The position numbers and the translations under genes are program-made. Shown piece by piece: positions 11,442 through 24,300 of a stretch of DNA of 64,000 nucleotides (position 1 is its first letter; each line of letters starts with the position of its first letter). Under the pieces are notes generated by a model. That model saw nothing but the letters and a program-made list of their open reading frames with translations. It ran no database searches and was not told the DNA's origin. Source of the stretch: Neospora caninum Liverpool (lineage: Eukaryota; Apicomplexa; Conoidasida; Eucoccidiorida; Sarcocystidae); NCBI RefSeq assembly GCF_000208865.1, contig NC_018395.1, forward strand, positions 4,078,839-4,142,838. The letters are read 5' to 3'.

Positions 11442-13141
11442 ATGTGGTACTCGACGCGCCAAGAGGGTTTCGATGATCCCCGCCCGTCCCTCCGCGGGCC
11501 GTGTGTGGATCTGCCTGGATTCCTGTGCTGCGGCGCAAGTGGCAACTCGTACTTCCTTCGGGGCGGGTCTCTCCTCCAAGTCCTATCGCTTTCTGGTTTG
11601 TTCGTCTCTTACTGGACCTTCGGAGGATCCGGCCTCTTCGGCTATGAACTCGAAGGCCTCAGCGAGGTAAGCAGAAACTGGTCCAGCGGGGCAGCTGCGT
11701 TTCGCTGACGTCTCAATCTGACACAGAGGCAAACGGAAACGGCCCGCCGTGTTCCGGGCTTTCTGCGGAAGCTTCCACGTGTCGGAGTTCACGTGGGGCC
11801 GTGTCGTATCAACAACGCGTCCTGATCGAATCTTGTGTGACCTGTCTGTCTTTTTTTGTACAGGAGGCGCGAGCGTCGCACTCCTTCCAGATCGCGATGG
11901 CTGTATGGTCGGGCCTCTACATGATTGGTGCTGCGTACCTCGTCTGCTTCCAGGCCATTCTTGCTGATGATGCGTGGTAAGACTACAGCGTGGTTTCGAA
12001 CACTACCTGCAGTTCCTCCGGTTCGAAGGGAGCGGGGCAAGGGACAGGAGTGGACTGCCGCCCCAGACACTGCGGCCTCCCCCCGCGGCATGTACAAAGA
12101 CTCTGTCTTCACTCGGATAAGTGGACCTGTTTGTGCTCCACGGGATTCAGTGTGTTTAGTTCTGCGGTAGGATCATGCGTTTGTGTTGTGTTGTGCCTTT
12201 TGAACATGCAGCTGGGCTCGTGGGTACCGTGCAGGGAGCAAAATCCTGCGCCTGGCGACCTTCCTGGATCTTCTGAGCAGCATCATGCAGTTCATTTTCT
12301 ATTTGTACATCGCCAAGTTCTACAGCGCCAAGTGGTATGCTCACTTCCAGGAAGGCGGCTCCGAGCGCATTTTCTTTTCGTACATTCGCTGCATGCATTC
12401 GGTGGCCCTCCTCCTGTACGCGTGCGCGTACTACCTGCTTGAAGTTTACCATGACGAAGGCGCTGGCGACCTCCACGCCTACATCAACGCCTCCCTCTTC
12501 GCGCTCGCGGGAACCGTTGGTGAGTCTGCTGCGCCGCAAGAGATCCGTGACCAAGCTCCCTTCGGGTGTATAGGTAGCGGTGGCTGCTTCGAATTGCCTT
12601 CGTTTTGCACTTGCCTAGTTCATCGACAATACGCAAATCCTGGAGTCCCGCAAATTCAGGTGTATGCAGATTCATCGAGTGCGTATCATCCCGTCCGTGG
12701 CGATGTGAATGATGTGGCCGAATTTCTGCGCATGCTGTTTCCGGGGTGTTCCTGCAGAATTCTTCGTGCTCTTTGCTGGCATGAGCGGCCTGGCTACCAT
12801 CCTCATCTGGCTGGCCCTTGTTGCCGTCGCCACGTGGGCGTTCTTCTTCGAACCGGAAGTCAACGAAGTCTCTCCGTCGCTGCATGAAACGGAACTGACA
12901 AACGACGTTGAGCAACAGGTTGAAAAGTTCGCCCGCATGTCTCCCTACTACCCTGCTGAGGAAACTGGCGCAGCCGCCCCTCTGACGGCTGCGGGGTCCA
13001 TGGTCATGGGGGGTGTGAAATCTCAATCATCGATGCTGGTGAGTGGCTGCATGCGTCTGAAGGAGTTACAAGGGTGCAATTCGCTTTTGGCAGGCACAAG
13101 AGGATGTGGAAATTGGTGTGGGCCAGAACTATCGACAGTGA
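11442..13141 (+). CDS. Six-transmembrane protein, candidate GAPM family (inner membrane complex)
   Basis: Five exons: 11442-11666, 11864-11976, 12212-12519, 12758-13038, 13094-13141. All junctions have GT..AG ends and agreeing phases, giving 324 aa. Hydrophobic segments lie at about 41-60, 86-106, 124-147, 170-191, 203-222 and 224-246. The N-terminus is short (Cys at 21, 29, 30) and the hydrophilic tail of about 75 residues ends in QNYRQ. The signature after TM1, TFGGSGLFGYELEGLSE, and the six-span layout resemble the glideosome-associated GAPM proteins, which link the alveolar sacs to the subpellicular network in apicomplexans. That assignment rests on topology and recalled resemblance, so another alveolate polytopic family is possible. 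If intron 4 were retained, the frame would run to 13197 instead. Confidence 0.65.
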
Positions 13142-14942
13142 TGCACTCGATCGCTAGGGCACCCGTGGCAAAGATACCTGCTGTGGTCGCGTTCTGATGT
13201 GGAGATTCGCCGTTTTCGCACGCGATTTAGCTCCGGAGCATCGTCGGCTGTTCGATCAAGAAGGGAGGACGAGTTGTCTTCAGATAGCAAAATCGAATAC
13301 AGACTTGTCTTTGTTCGACTTGCCCATTTTGCCTGCAGGCCTAAGGGAGGAGGTTGACGAGCTTGTTTTTTCAGTCGACGTCCTGTTGAAAGGATAAAAC
13401 CGCATGTAGACCGTGGAAAATCACGTTCTGTGATCCATCCACAGAGATCGCAACTGTGCGTGTTTCTTCCCGAAGTACCTTAGGACGCCGACTTAAAAGT
13501 CTAGACTGGGAAGGACAAGACAGACACAACCGTTCACAGAACCTTTCTCGGTCTGTGTGTGGATTTTCGGTGAATCACTTGTAATCCAAAAGACGCTGAT
13601 GAGCAACGATGGCCTGTCGCACCTGGAGAGGGGCATACATGGATTGTCGATCCAGAGGGAATGCCTTCTCGAGGGATGTTTGCTTAGGATTTTTTTTTCG
13701 AATGTAATGTGCCTTGCTCCAATCTGTTTCTCACTGATCGTGGATCTTGTAGACTCTACGCGCGTGGCCACACCCCCCTGTAGTCGCGATGTGACCACGT
13801 CAAACTATAAGCTGCCTCTGAAAATCCCGCGTAATGCCTCTGGCCCTCACGCAACTGCACGTCAGGTAGTGTATGCCACAGTGCAATCTAGATAAAGCCA
13901 CATCGTTGAAGACGGCTCCCACGGGACCGGGCATCTGAAAGACACTGCTACGTTAGTCCCGAGCAAAGTCTTTTCAGCTCGCTTGTCTGTCGACCTGCGG
14001 AAAACCTTGTATTTTTGGAACCTCTCCAGCGAATCTCACTATAAAGTACGGTGGTTGTGACACGAAGTCAGAATTGTTCGTCCTGGAACAGCAAGGCTTT
14101 CGAACTGTTTTTGGAGTGTCACTTTTAATTCACAAGGGCATTAACCGTGGTTGACACGGGAAGTAAACAAACAAGGCTGAACCAGTATTGTTGCCCGTCA
14201 AATGACTGTTGCTGGAAGCAACTTGTCGCACCAGTTTTATGTATCAGGCTAGCTGCTGCCGAAAGGCGTCTAGTTGAGTGAATGGAATAGTATTCTGTGG
14301 CAGTTCAGAAGCTGGCCACACAGCGTACGGTGAGCTATACCACAAGAGGACAACCAGATGGCTACCGCATTTTGTCAACTACCCGTTGTGCAGAGAAAGC
14401 GTCCGTGATAGTGGTTGGGTAAAAATCCAATTAAGGTGTGTTATGGTTCTATCGCGAACAGCTGAGATTACGCTACGTTTAGGGCTCGTGAGCATCTCTC
14501 AATAACTAGGTCTCACTTCCCTTCTCGCCGTTAGAATGATCGCAAAGTACCAGGAGTCATACGATCTATCTAGGATAACGGGACATTGTGGTTGATTGCA
14601 TATTAGCGGCTAAATGTCAATCAAGCATGCAAATTTTAGGTGTAGCATTTCCCGTGCTCCTTAACATCACAGCTACCAAAGTATCCGGCACCTGAATGGT
14701 ATTTTCTAGCAGATTATGCGGTGATAAAAGTGACACCATCCCAAACCGGTACGTGTGTGTGTGTGGTGGTTTGTAATTATTTGTCATCAACATGTCACTG
14801 AAATATGCCGTCGTATGGTGAGTGATAATACTTGAGACAGGATTAATTATAGCTTTTTCTGGGGCGTATATAATACGAGTTGGACTACTGGTTTATATCT
14901 TGAATGTCTTTGTTTACCAGGTCCAAGTTCTATTGTGTTAGC

Positions 14943-15334
14943 ATGGTTTCGAGAACACTCAGTATAGATATGGGTCTATTCCGGGCAAACCTTGTGCCTT
15001 TTATCGGTGTGCTCTAAATCTAAATTCATCTCACAACTTTGGGGGTTGCAATGACCCTTTGCACTCCAAATTTTTAGGTATAACTACAGCGTTTAAATAT
15101 ACTTCAGAAACACATCGTGCAATTGCAAACGTTCAACAGATAGATGGAGAAGTAGCAGCAGAATAAAGATTTAGGTTGTTGCTTGCTACACCTGCCTCTC
15201 TCGTATTCTTTTGTATTTTAATATACCCCATGGCTTGAGGACTGTATAAATGGAATTATAGTTTTTTAACTGCCGCTTGGATGTCGGGGTTAGTTTTAAG
15301 TCTAGTTACTATGGCCACTGCCTTCCTCTCATAT
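14943..15334 (+). pseudogene. cob (NUMT): Nuclear copy of mitochondrial cytochrome b, N-terminal part, decayed
   Basis: Reading from the ATG at 14943 gives MVSRTLS, the conserved apicomplexan cytochrome b start, followed by a recognisable LFRA-x-LV. A frame change follows near codon 20, after which YRCALNLNSS, then FKYTSE, then VQQ and EVAA can be read. After a stop the match resumes as LTAAWMSGLVLSLVTMATAFLSY and ends near 15334. This covers about the first 140 codons of cytochrome b, with frameshifts, stops and many substitutions. It is not expressible as a protein. NUMTs of this kind are abundant in Toxoplasma-type genomes. Confidence 0.85.
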
Positions 15335-16862
15335 TGAAAAAGCGTGTGTGGTACGGAACACACAAGGTTCCCTCTCTGGGCAAGAGGTTTCTCTGTTGAG
15401 GCAAAGATGCTTCCAGATGGTCCTCAGAGTTTTGACAGTGCAAAAGGGGACGCGTATTAAGTACAGTTAGTCTCCGAGTCTATCGCACACAGGAGCAAGT
15501 GTGTTACAAAGGAATAATGTGCGTCTCAGTCGATCAACTGCACTTCCGTGTACCTGTGAGACTCACGAGCGATAAAAGAGTACGAGGCGATTAGACATAC
15601 CTCGACCAAGCCAGGCGAAACCGGCTGCTCCACCAGGAATATCATCAGGTGAATGTGGATTCTCCATTAACTGTGCGGAAGAAAGGGATCTCCTGCATAC
15701 TCAGATGGTTTCACGGAGGAGGGCGTGTCGCGGTGGGAATCATGTCAGGACTGTTTTAATGGAAAGATAAGCAGTCAAGTGGACGGTTGAAGACAACAGA
15801 AGAATATGTGGTTTGCCGGTACTTGGACGACTGAATTGTTAGAGAAAACCCTTGTCAGCAAACAATACCAGTGTATTACCGATTGTGACGCCTAGCATGA
15901 GCTCCTCTACGCGAAACTTTCACGCAACTCTGAACCAAGGCGTCCACAGGCATGCATTGCTACAAACGGTTCTACGTTAATTTCGTTTTTGGTGTAACAG
16001 CCCGGTGACAAAAAGCATCACGCTACATCGCCGAAAGAAGGAAATATCGAAGACATGTGATCTGAATGACGACTTGTGATATGCAGCTAGCTGACTGCCT
16101 TTTTGCCCTACCGCCGCACATGTGTGCACACACCAGAGCTGTAAATAACGACGTACAGCGGACTGCATTCCGCACCCTGGATGCGTTGGGCAGCATTTCA
16201 GCGCTGAGGAAAGAGTCATCATTCTAAAAGGGGACTACACCGGTCCCGTGAAGTGGCTCTCCTGTCGGTTGCGTCTTTCTCTATCCACCGACCATGCGGA
16301 AGAGCACAAACGAGTTTGCAGACGAGGGCCCAGCCCGTTTTGCTCTGTGTGTATGCAGTGAGAACGTCGCTGTTGCAAATGCTGCAAACCGATCCGGCAT
16401 CAGTGCTCCGTTGTAGCCAGGCAATACATATTTGTGGAAGGTGTAGACTGGCGACGAGGGACACCAATCTGGGGATCATAGAAACCGAAGCCGCCGTAGT
16501 AAAATCCTTGTGCAAGGCTTTCAACTAGTCCAAGATTACCGTGTGCTTGTCTGTCGCTCCACATGTTTTCTAGAAAACGCTTCTCATGGAATTGCCTATT
16601 TTATACACAACCTGTGCAAAACCAGGTTCCCGACGGAATTGAAAAGTCACTTTGCACCACTTTTTCGACAGCTGAAAAGACCAAAATACTGTTCTAGGAG
16701 CCAACGAACTGGGATCTCACAAGCAAACCGTCAGTCAGTATTCCGCTTCGGCCGCCTGGACCCTTTTCTTTCAAGTGACAACCGCGTCACCAAAGGCTGA
16801 ACTGCAAAACTATTTTTCTGCAACTTACATGTAAAGAGTAAGATCCTTCGCTGGTTGGCTAC

Positions 16863-16886
16863 ACATATTGGAATACATATTGGAAT
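16863..16886. repeat. 12-bp tandem repeat, two copies
   Basis: The unit acatattggaat is repeated twice without change, at 16863-16874 and 16875-16886. Confidence 0.85.
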
Positions 16887-18259
16887 CCCTCGGTATTGCT
16901 TCACCTCAAGTTCGCGCGCGACGTTGAACAGGAACGAACTAGAATACTGCGAATGGCTCTTAGAACGAGACAGGTATGCCTTCTCACAGTGGTGACTGAC
17001 CTTGTGAAAGCAGTGAAACTGGAAACGTTTTCCCACTGTTCTAGACAGCAGTGTCAAGGACCTACAGTCGGAAGAGCGACTTCCCTTGGTACTTCTTGTT
17101 GGCAAGTCGTCGTCCCTCACCGCTGTGCACCTGTCTCACAGCATGTTATAGTGCTGCTGTAACCTCCAAATGCAAAACCTTTGACCGTCACGACATAGTG
17201 CATGCATAAGAACGAGGATACATCTTGACTGCGTTCTATCTCATTGTCTTTCCCGCGGTTGCTGACGGGGGTGATAAGCTAGAAGTCGCTCAGGAATAGC
17301 GTACAAGGATTTGTACGTTTGCTAAGACTAGTCCCTTGGTTATAAAGACACGAACGATGGCATAACGTTCGAGTCACACTTGAAATGAACTGAAAAAAAA
17401 TCGCGCCCGACAAAACGAGCGTTAACTGTACACGATATGCAGTGCCCCACCCACAACGGTTTGTCGGTCGAATGGCATCTCTTCGGAACATCTTTGTAGT
17501 ATGATGTAGGATCTATTCACATTGTACGCTCTTCACACGTCAAAAACTCCGAACCATCCTCGTGTTTGAAAAGGCATACTCACAGACCACACATCTCGCC
17601 GCCTGCGGAAGTCTCGAAGGCACGAAAAAAATGGCCAACTTCAACGGGCGAGATTAGTCTGCATGCAATCCCTCAAATCGTTCCTTTCTCCCCAAGACAA
17701 CTGAAAAACGGACCCTACATAAGCGAAATGTCCTCCGGCAAAATTGCCACATTGGTCTATCTTCCCCCTTTTAATCTAGAGTACAAGAGTGGAAAACACA
17801 TAGACAAGACGCCATCTCTTCAAATCTACAGACACGGCTTTCTCTTCGCATGCGAACCTCTTTTGGTGGCACGAGATCCGGCTGTATTGTACGGACTTGA
17901 AATAATTGCAAAGAAACACCGTCTCTATCTGTAAAGACGAGCGACTACGGGCGATCATGAAGGATCACTTTCACTTCACTGAAACGTTACCAGATGTTGT
18001 AGCAACAATCTGGTGTGAGAGCCGAAGTCTTTCAAGGTGTCATGGAGAGGAACAAATGCATTTTCTGTGGCTGTACCAAAATACAATATCAGAGTCCACA
18101 CATATACCTGTGTGTACGTAGATGATGGCCCTCCTCCGCCTCATGTTCCTTTAGAGCATGTCTGCGATACAGAGATGCGGGGTTTCGAGGATACGACATA
18201 TCGCGATTACTAGTCGAAACGCTTCCTTGTTGACGCAAAAAAAAATCCAACATTCTCTT

Positions 18260-21200
18260 TTAAGCACGACCAATCAGTTCCTGGGACAACGGATGATGGC
18301 GAATGCGATGAACACCAACAGTACGTCCCTGGAGAGCCGGCGGAAGCTTTACAGCTGCGGGATCAATCTCAGGCTCTGCGGCATTCGTTACGCACAGATC
18401 CAAGTTTCCTTTGTGTCGAGCGACAGCAGCGAGACACTTGGACATGAGCTCATGTTGCTGAAAACACAGAAAACACAGCAAAAAAACCAGGCGAATTCCA
18501 AAACGAAACCTCCCATTGACGCACCAGTTCGTCACCACGACGCAGAATGAAGTCCACAGCGCATCACGCACATATACAACCACGAATAAATGCATGCGTA
18601 TGCATACGTATACATGGACCCATCGTTAGAGATGAAGTGCTGTCCCTGCCACTGAGATCTTCGTCGTCACAAAAAACGCAAGCACTGGATCCAGTACGTA
18701 AAAGAGCACACCACCGGGTCAGGGGTGCACATCCCTCGCAAACTGAGGGCCTGCCTAGCACCTAGAAAGAACTGAATGGATAAGCACACGGGTCTCACAG
18801 TCGCCTACAGCTCCTGGATGTCTTCGCAATTGCCTATACTTCCTCTCTCCTCTGAACTCTCTTTGAAATGTTACAGGAGAAATGCTCGATGCAGGACAAC
18901 TTACACTGTGGAGTTCCTCCACCGCTGGTGACTCAAGCAGTTTCAGCGATTTTGTCGTGACGTGGTACATCTTGCGCAGGCGACTGTACAGTAACTCACA
19001 GCAACGGGCGGCAAAGTGGAGGCGCGCGTATCACGATTTCCATTCGCAGCACCCTGCGGTCACTGCATTTGCCCATGCGAGTATGGAACCGACGAAACGG
19101 GACACACTAGAGAACCGGAGAAGCGCGTGTCGACGGGTTCAACACACGTTTGAAACGAACTGTTTGCATGAACAGATGCGATTCTTACCTGCAAACAGCC
19201 AGCAGAGCTTCCCGTTCATGGGTGCTATCTCCCACAGAGATAACATTCCAGCGTTTGCTCTCCATCCGGAAGTGACGTTGGAGTTCGTGCATGAAAGCCG
19301 CCTCCTGTATAGGCCGGGCAACGACACCAGAGGGAAGACCACACACCTAGAGCAAAACCTTTCTCGAGGAAACCGGAAACGTGCCCCTGTTGCGCCTGCT
19401 AGCGGTTTTTCTGCTTACTAGGCCCAGCGGCCCCGTATACACCTGGCCTCCGCAAAAAGCGGACGAAGGAAACGAAAAAGAAAGGCAAACAGTACCCTGC
19501 ACACGCACCGGATGTCTCCATACACGTATCTCCGGCCACCTATTCTCCCTTAGCGCTTGCCACTCCGCAGAAACGCCTCCGTGACGAAACGAAGGGAAGG
19601 AGACACTCGTTTGCCTCCGCTGCAGGGGGCGACTCGTTTCGCAGTTCAAAGCGAAGGATCCGATCGCTCTAAGCTGTACTCGGTGGGGCCAAGCCCATTC
19701 GTCGCCAGTGGACTCTCACCTTCCACAGGAAAGGAGTGTTGCACCAGGCGCTTTCGTACATGCTTCGAGCAGAGACGATGGGGAAGCAGTTGAGCATTTC
19801 TCGAAGGCCGGGTAGGAATTTGCTGCATGAGAGATCGATCCAGCCGCTCTCCGCATTGGTCACGATGATCACTTGGCCCAAGGTTCTCGCTGTGAAGAGC
19901 GTCTGCTCCGCCCACATGGCCGTTTGCGCGAGTTTCATCCGCCACAGGCTGACTTCTGATTCTGCGCTCTCAAGCGTCAACCCCTTCTGACTGATCCAGG
20001 AACTCGGCAAAAGAGTGTCGTCCCAGTCGAAGATGAACACCGTTTCTTGCCGCGAAAACGCCTCCTCCGGGGGCATGCTGGGGAAGCACCTGGGTGACGC
20101 GTATGTGTGCTCATGCGCTGTCTCGTCTTCGCTTTCATACGGATCCGACTCCAGCGAACAACTCTGTTCTTGGTGGCGAAAGTACTCCAAGGAGGTGAAC
20201 AGTTTGCCCATAGTCTTGTCCGCTGTATGCAGCTCCACTCCGCACTCGCTTTTGCTCCACACACAGCAGTTGTCCACGCCCCCTTCAAAGTCGACGTTGA
20301 CTCGACACAGGCAACCTCTCGGAGTGTCCGGCACAGACGGGTCGTCGTTCTCCTCCGGCAAACACGAAAGTCCCGTTGCAGCTTCGCCCAAAGACCTGTC
20401 TGTCTCCCCTGCCTCTTCGCCCTCTTCCCGGTGCCGCTCGAAGCCGCAGTAGCTGCCAATACAGTCCGACTCGCCGCGGTAGAGCGGACCGCCTCGGGGC
20501 GTGTCGTCCTCGGCGTCGTCGGTAGCATCTTGGCAACAGGTCGGCCCGTCCTCTTCGTGGAGAACCAGCAGACCGTGGTCACTATCCTCGCCCTCGAACT
20601 CGAGCGGGGTCATCGCTTGGTCCTTCGGAGTCAATCCGATGGACAGACGACACTGCGGAGTGGGGACGGCTTCGTCATCGCCGTTTGAGACGCTCTCTGG
20701 ATCATTTGGGTCGTGCGCCACGCGCACGTGACAACTGCTGCGGGCTCCGAAGAACGCGGACTCACTCTTCCTGCACACACCGGCCTCGTCCGTGAAACCC
20801 GCGCTCGGCTGTACAGACACCACGCAGGTGCTGAAGTCGTCGCTCTCAGCGCCGTCCGTGTCTGAGCACGACCCCTGACTATCGCCGTCCTCGCCTCCCG
20901 TGGTGGCCACCGGAGTCGAAGTCACGTGGGTTTCACACGACACTGAACCTCCGTCTAGCTCCGCACAGACATCGCTGTCCGTGCAGGTTTCTGCGACGCA
21001 GGCGACTGCCTCCTCGTTCTCCGCCTCGGCACGCATTTCCGTGTCCTGTTCACTGCCAGGCGAGACTCTCGAAGGCCGCAGAGACGACGCCATCTCAGGG
21101 GAGAGCCCAGACAACATGTTCAGAGGCACCAGACTACCAACAGACACACGGCCTTGACCCGAGAAGTCTGCGCCCTCAGACAGCATTTCGGTCGATCCCA

Positions 21201-21321
21201 GACAGCTGGGTTTTCCGACGGGCGCATGAGGCAAGGCCAGCACCGAGGCTTCGCCGGACGGCGCCACCTCGGCGGAGTCGCAGTAAGCAGCGACTGACTT
21301 CGTGGCTGATGGAGGACACAT
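18260..21321 (-). CDS. HAD-superfamily protein with long Ser/acidic N-terminal region
   Basis: Four exons: 21321-19720, 19304-19189, 18983-18905, 18457-18260, all phase-consistent, giving 664 aa. The frame is open further upstream to 21741, but the first in-frame ATG is at 21321. Residues 1-425 are low-complexity and acidic/Ser-rich. The C-terminal third is a HAD domain. Motif I is FIFDWDDTLL (Asp432, Asp434, Thr436) and motif II is VIIVTN (Thr488). WK (Lys534) is followed across the first intron by EAAF, and then comes VGDSTHERE (Asp560). Exons 3 and 4 supply KSLKLLESP and a closing QQHELM...LDLCV helix pair, a layout I recall from ciliate and apicomplexan homologues. The catalytic residues look intact, so phosphatase activity is plausible, but the substrate is unknown. 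Confidence 0.8.
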
Positions 21322-24300
21322 CGCGGAGGATCGCGTGCGCGCCGGAGACAAGACTATCGTACGCCGAGGCGGAAAGCCGAGAGACGCGGCGCTGCGACAA
21401 GGCAGGTGGGCGTGGCGATAGACAGAATGGGTCGCGCAGAAAGCCGCAACTGGACGCGAGCGGACGCCGAAGAAAAAACGACAGGGAGCCTTGACTGAGG
21501 AGTGTCCGGAAAAATTCGAGAAGACAAAGCCCGGAGACGAGCGCGTTCGAGGAATGACCGACGAAAATCGCTCCGGCCTTGGCCAAGCAAACCATAAGTG
21601 GTGTGGGAAGAAGTCAGGCCGACAAAAAAGCAAGGCTAACGGATTAAGACCATGAAGACGCACGTTGATAAACGGAGCATCCCCGCGGAGAGACGCTGAA
21701 ACGACAACTGAAACAGGCTTGTCCGAGCAAAGATTCTCCACGTCAAAAAATCGGAAAAGATGACAAGTACTGCATCAGAGGGAAAAACGCGTTTGTAAGT
21801 ATACCCCTGCCTCCAACTGTTCTGCCTCAAAACACGTCTCGCCAGAGTTGAGACTGGTCTTCTGACATTTTCGGCAGAAAAACGTGGGGGGAAAGGCGGG
21901 CACAAAAAAACGGAACTGGGTCCGCACCTGTACAACTTTCCTCCAAAACGCCAAGATCGAAGGCTGTTTTCGCCAGCTTTTTGGCTGTCGGTGAAGTCGA
22001 ACACATGCGTTCGCGCCGATTCTCGAATCGTTAAACCCCGCACGGCCTCGAGAGTCACTGGGAAAGAACAACTTCGCAGGGCGCAGCGTCCATACGCAGA
22101 CCACGTAGCCACAATCCACGAAGACGTGCGGCTGTAATTTTTTCTCGGCCCTGGTGGCTGAAGACGCGCAAACGGTTTCCAGGCAAGATTTGTCCTCCAG
22201 CGCGAGGCCTCTCGCCGGACCGCCGACTGCAAAGTGAAATCTGGGATAAATTCACACTTTTACGTGGCTTTTTCACCCTTTGGCGCGACACATTTCCCGC
22301 CCTCGCAGTTTCACGAGGCAGGGGGTGGCTATATAGGGCATGTGCTGCTGCACTTCGATCTTCCGGCCCAGACCCCCCAAATCTCTGGCATTCCCTGACG
22401 CAGGATGTGGCCGACGAACAAACATGAAACGAGGCCTTCAGACATTCTCCCAAGAAAACGTGTGCACGTAAATACCCGGTGTGCGGGAGCGAACGCAGAA
22501 ATGCAGTGAGCAAGTTGTGTGGATCAACCGCCGATTTGCTTTGCGGAGGTCTGCTCGTGGTGACGCCACCCTCCACCCTGAATCGGAGCGGTCATCGGGG
22601 GGAAGATGCATGCTTCCATGCCGACGCCGCCCCTGCGTGATAAAAACCTTCACAGCAAGACACGAAGCACCCAACCACTTGTCGGGACGGAAACGACTGC
22701 CACGGCACAGCGTGTCGATAAACCGAACCAACGGAGAGTGAAGCGAGTGCAGAAAATTCACTGCGTGACCGGCGGCGCACCACAGCGGGACGAAGAAAGA
22801 GCATGGCGCTGGACACGTCACGTGTTTCGGCACTTTTGCAACGGCTGTCGCGCGGTGGTCTTGCCCACGGAAGAGCCTGCTGTGTGTGTGTGTGGCCCGA
22901 ATGGAAGGAAAGCGTGGTTTTCTCCACGAGAGCGGAGGACGCGATTGCGGATTTTCGTGGTAGTGTCAGCTCCAGAGACGACACACTGCGGGACGACGAA
23001 CGGGCACACCTGTGTTTGGACTCACGGGAAAAACCCGGGATCAAGTCGACAAGGAACTGTGCATGAAACACCACAAAGAGTGAAATTGCAGTGGTGGACT
23101 AGTGTCATCGCTTGGAGGCGACTGAGGAACCGCGGTCTTGCTCACAGCCGAGGCAGCACACAAACAATCGGGAAGGTTTAGGTACCCGCGACGCCCGGAA
23201 CAGGGGTTGCCGTGCTAGGTGACTGTAGATACAGCCAACACCATGTTACACAAAAACGGTCTGGGCGTCAAATCCTGTCGCAGAATTGATCGTTCAATCC
23301 ATGCAGACTCTTCTACGAGGTAACCGCCCCTTGGATTCTGCAGGTTACAGGCTGTCACCGCCAAACTCGATGGTTTCCGTCCCAATACTCGCGTGCCACA
23401 GAGCACAGGCAGCTTCAGGCGAGGAACTTTTATTTGCGGCAACGCAATGGGTACACATAGCCTTTACGGAAAGGAAAAAGAAAGCACCGTCTTGGATGCC
23501 CTGCCAGAAACTTTGCTTTCGTGTTCTCAAGGGGGATAGACAAGACACTAGAGGGCCTTTGTGGGGCTGAAAATCCAAGCCCCGGCGGGACGGCGGACTA
23601 GCAGAAGCGGTAGTCTTTGAGACTGTCCGTTCACAGTTTCCAAATCGGGGGCCTTTGCTCTTCTGTCCCTCTGCATGGAGGAAAACGAAGCAGAAGAAAC
23701 GAAGAAGAAACACATAACCGCCGACATCGCTTCTGATAAATGCGCGCTGCCATGTTCGACTTCCGGGGCAGTACTCTACGTGGCCAGTAGCGCCGCTATG
23801 AAAAAGCTCCCCAGAAGCAGCCAAGCGTCCTCGAAACAAAGTGGATGGGCAGTTAACTAGCAAACATTCATCAAAATATCAATCCGAAGCGAAGGAAGTC
23901 TGCGGAACATGCTACTCGAATAAACAGTGAAGTAAGAATCCGTGTGTTTTTGATTTCCGCGGGGTGCCATGTCGCGATGTGCCCACGGTGTTGGAGTCTC
24001 TCGTGCGGATTTTCGTTTTTTTATCCTTCACGTGCTCAGCAAAAATCTTGTTACTAACGGAAAGGAGGTTTTTCACCTCGAGCTGAGCATCCGATTGGAG
24101 GAGGGCGGGCTGCAGGCGACAGCCCCGGTGTCTTCAAGCGAGAAACTTCTCAGGCGTCTGCGTTCTTGCGGGGGGACGCCCTAGTCCTTGCCACCTTCTC
24201 TGTTGTTTGCCTTTTTTCGTGCGTTTGGCCTTCCATGCTTTTTTCTGTTCTCCCCCGGGATATCGTAGCCTCACTTCAACTTGTGTGAGAATGCATTTTT

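Larger units (their letters stand above)
13142..18259. other. Gene-poor, AT-richer tract
   Basis: Five kilobases with no supportable exon; between about 14.5 and 15.95 kb there is hardly any open frame. Base composition is visibly richer in A/T than the gene blocks. It contains a decayed mitochondrial cytochrome b copy (listed) and a 12-bp tandem repeat at 16863-16886. The left edge should carry the 3' UTR of the GAPM-like gene and the right edge that of the HAD gene. Confidence 0.6.

Noticed and set aside
17566..17934. 122-codon open frame in the gene-poor tract
   Set aside because: It starts at TTG, lacks C/G bias at third positions and shows no motif or splice partners.
20107..20688. Plus-strand frame of 193 codons
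   Set aside because: Shadow of the acidic low-complexity region of the HAD gene on the other strand.
21322..21741. N-terminal extension of the HAD protein to 21741
   Set aside because: The open frame contains no ATG before 21321 and its composition resembles 5' UTR rather than coding sequence.
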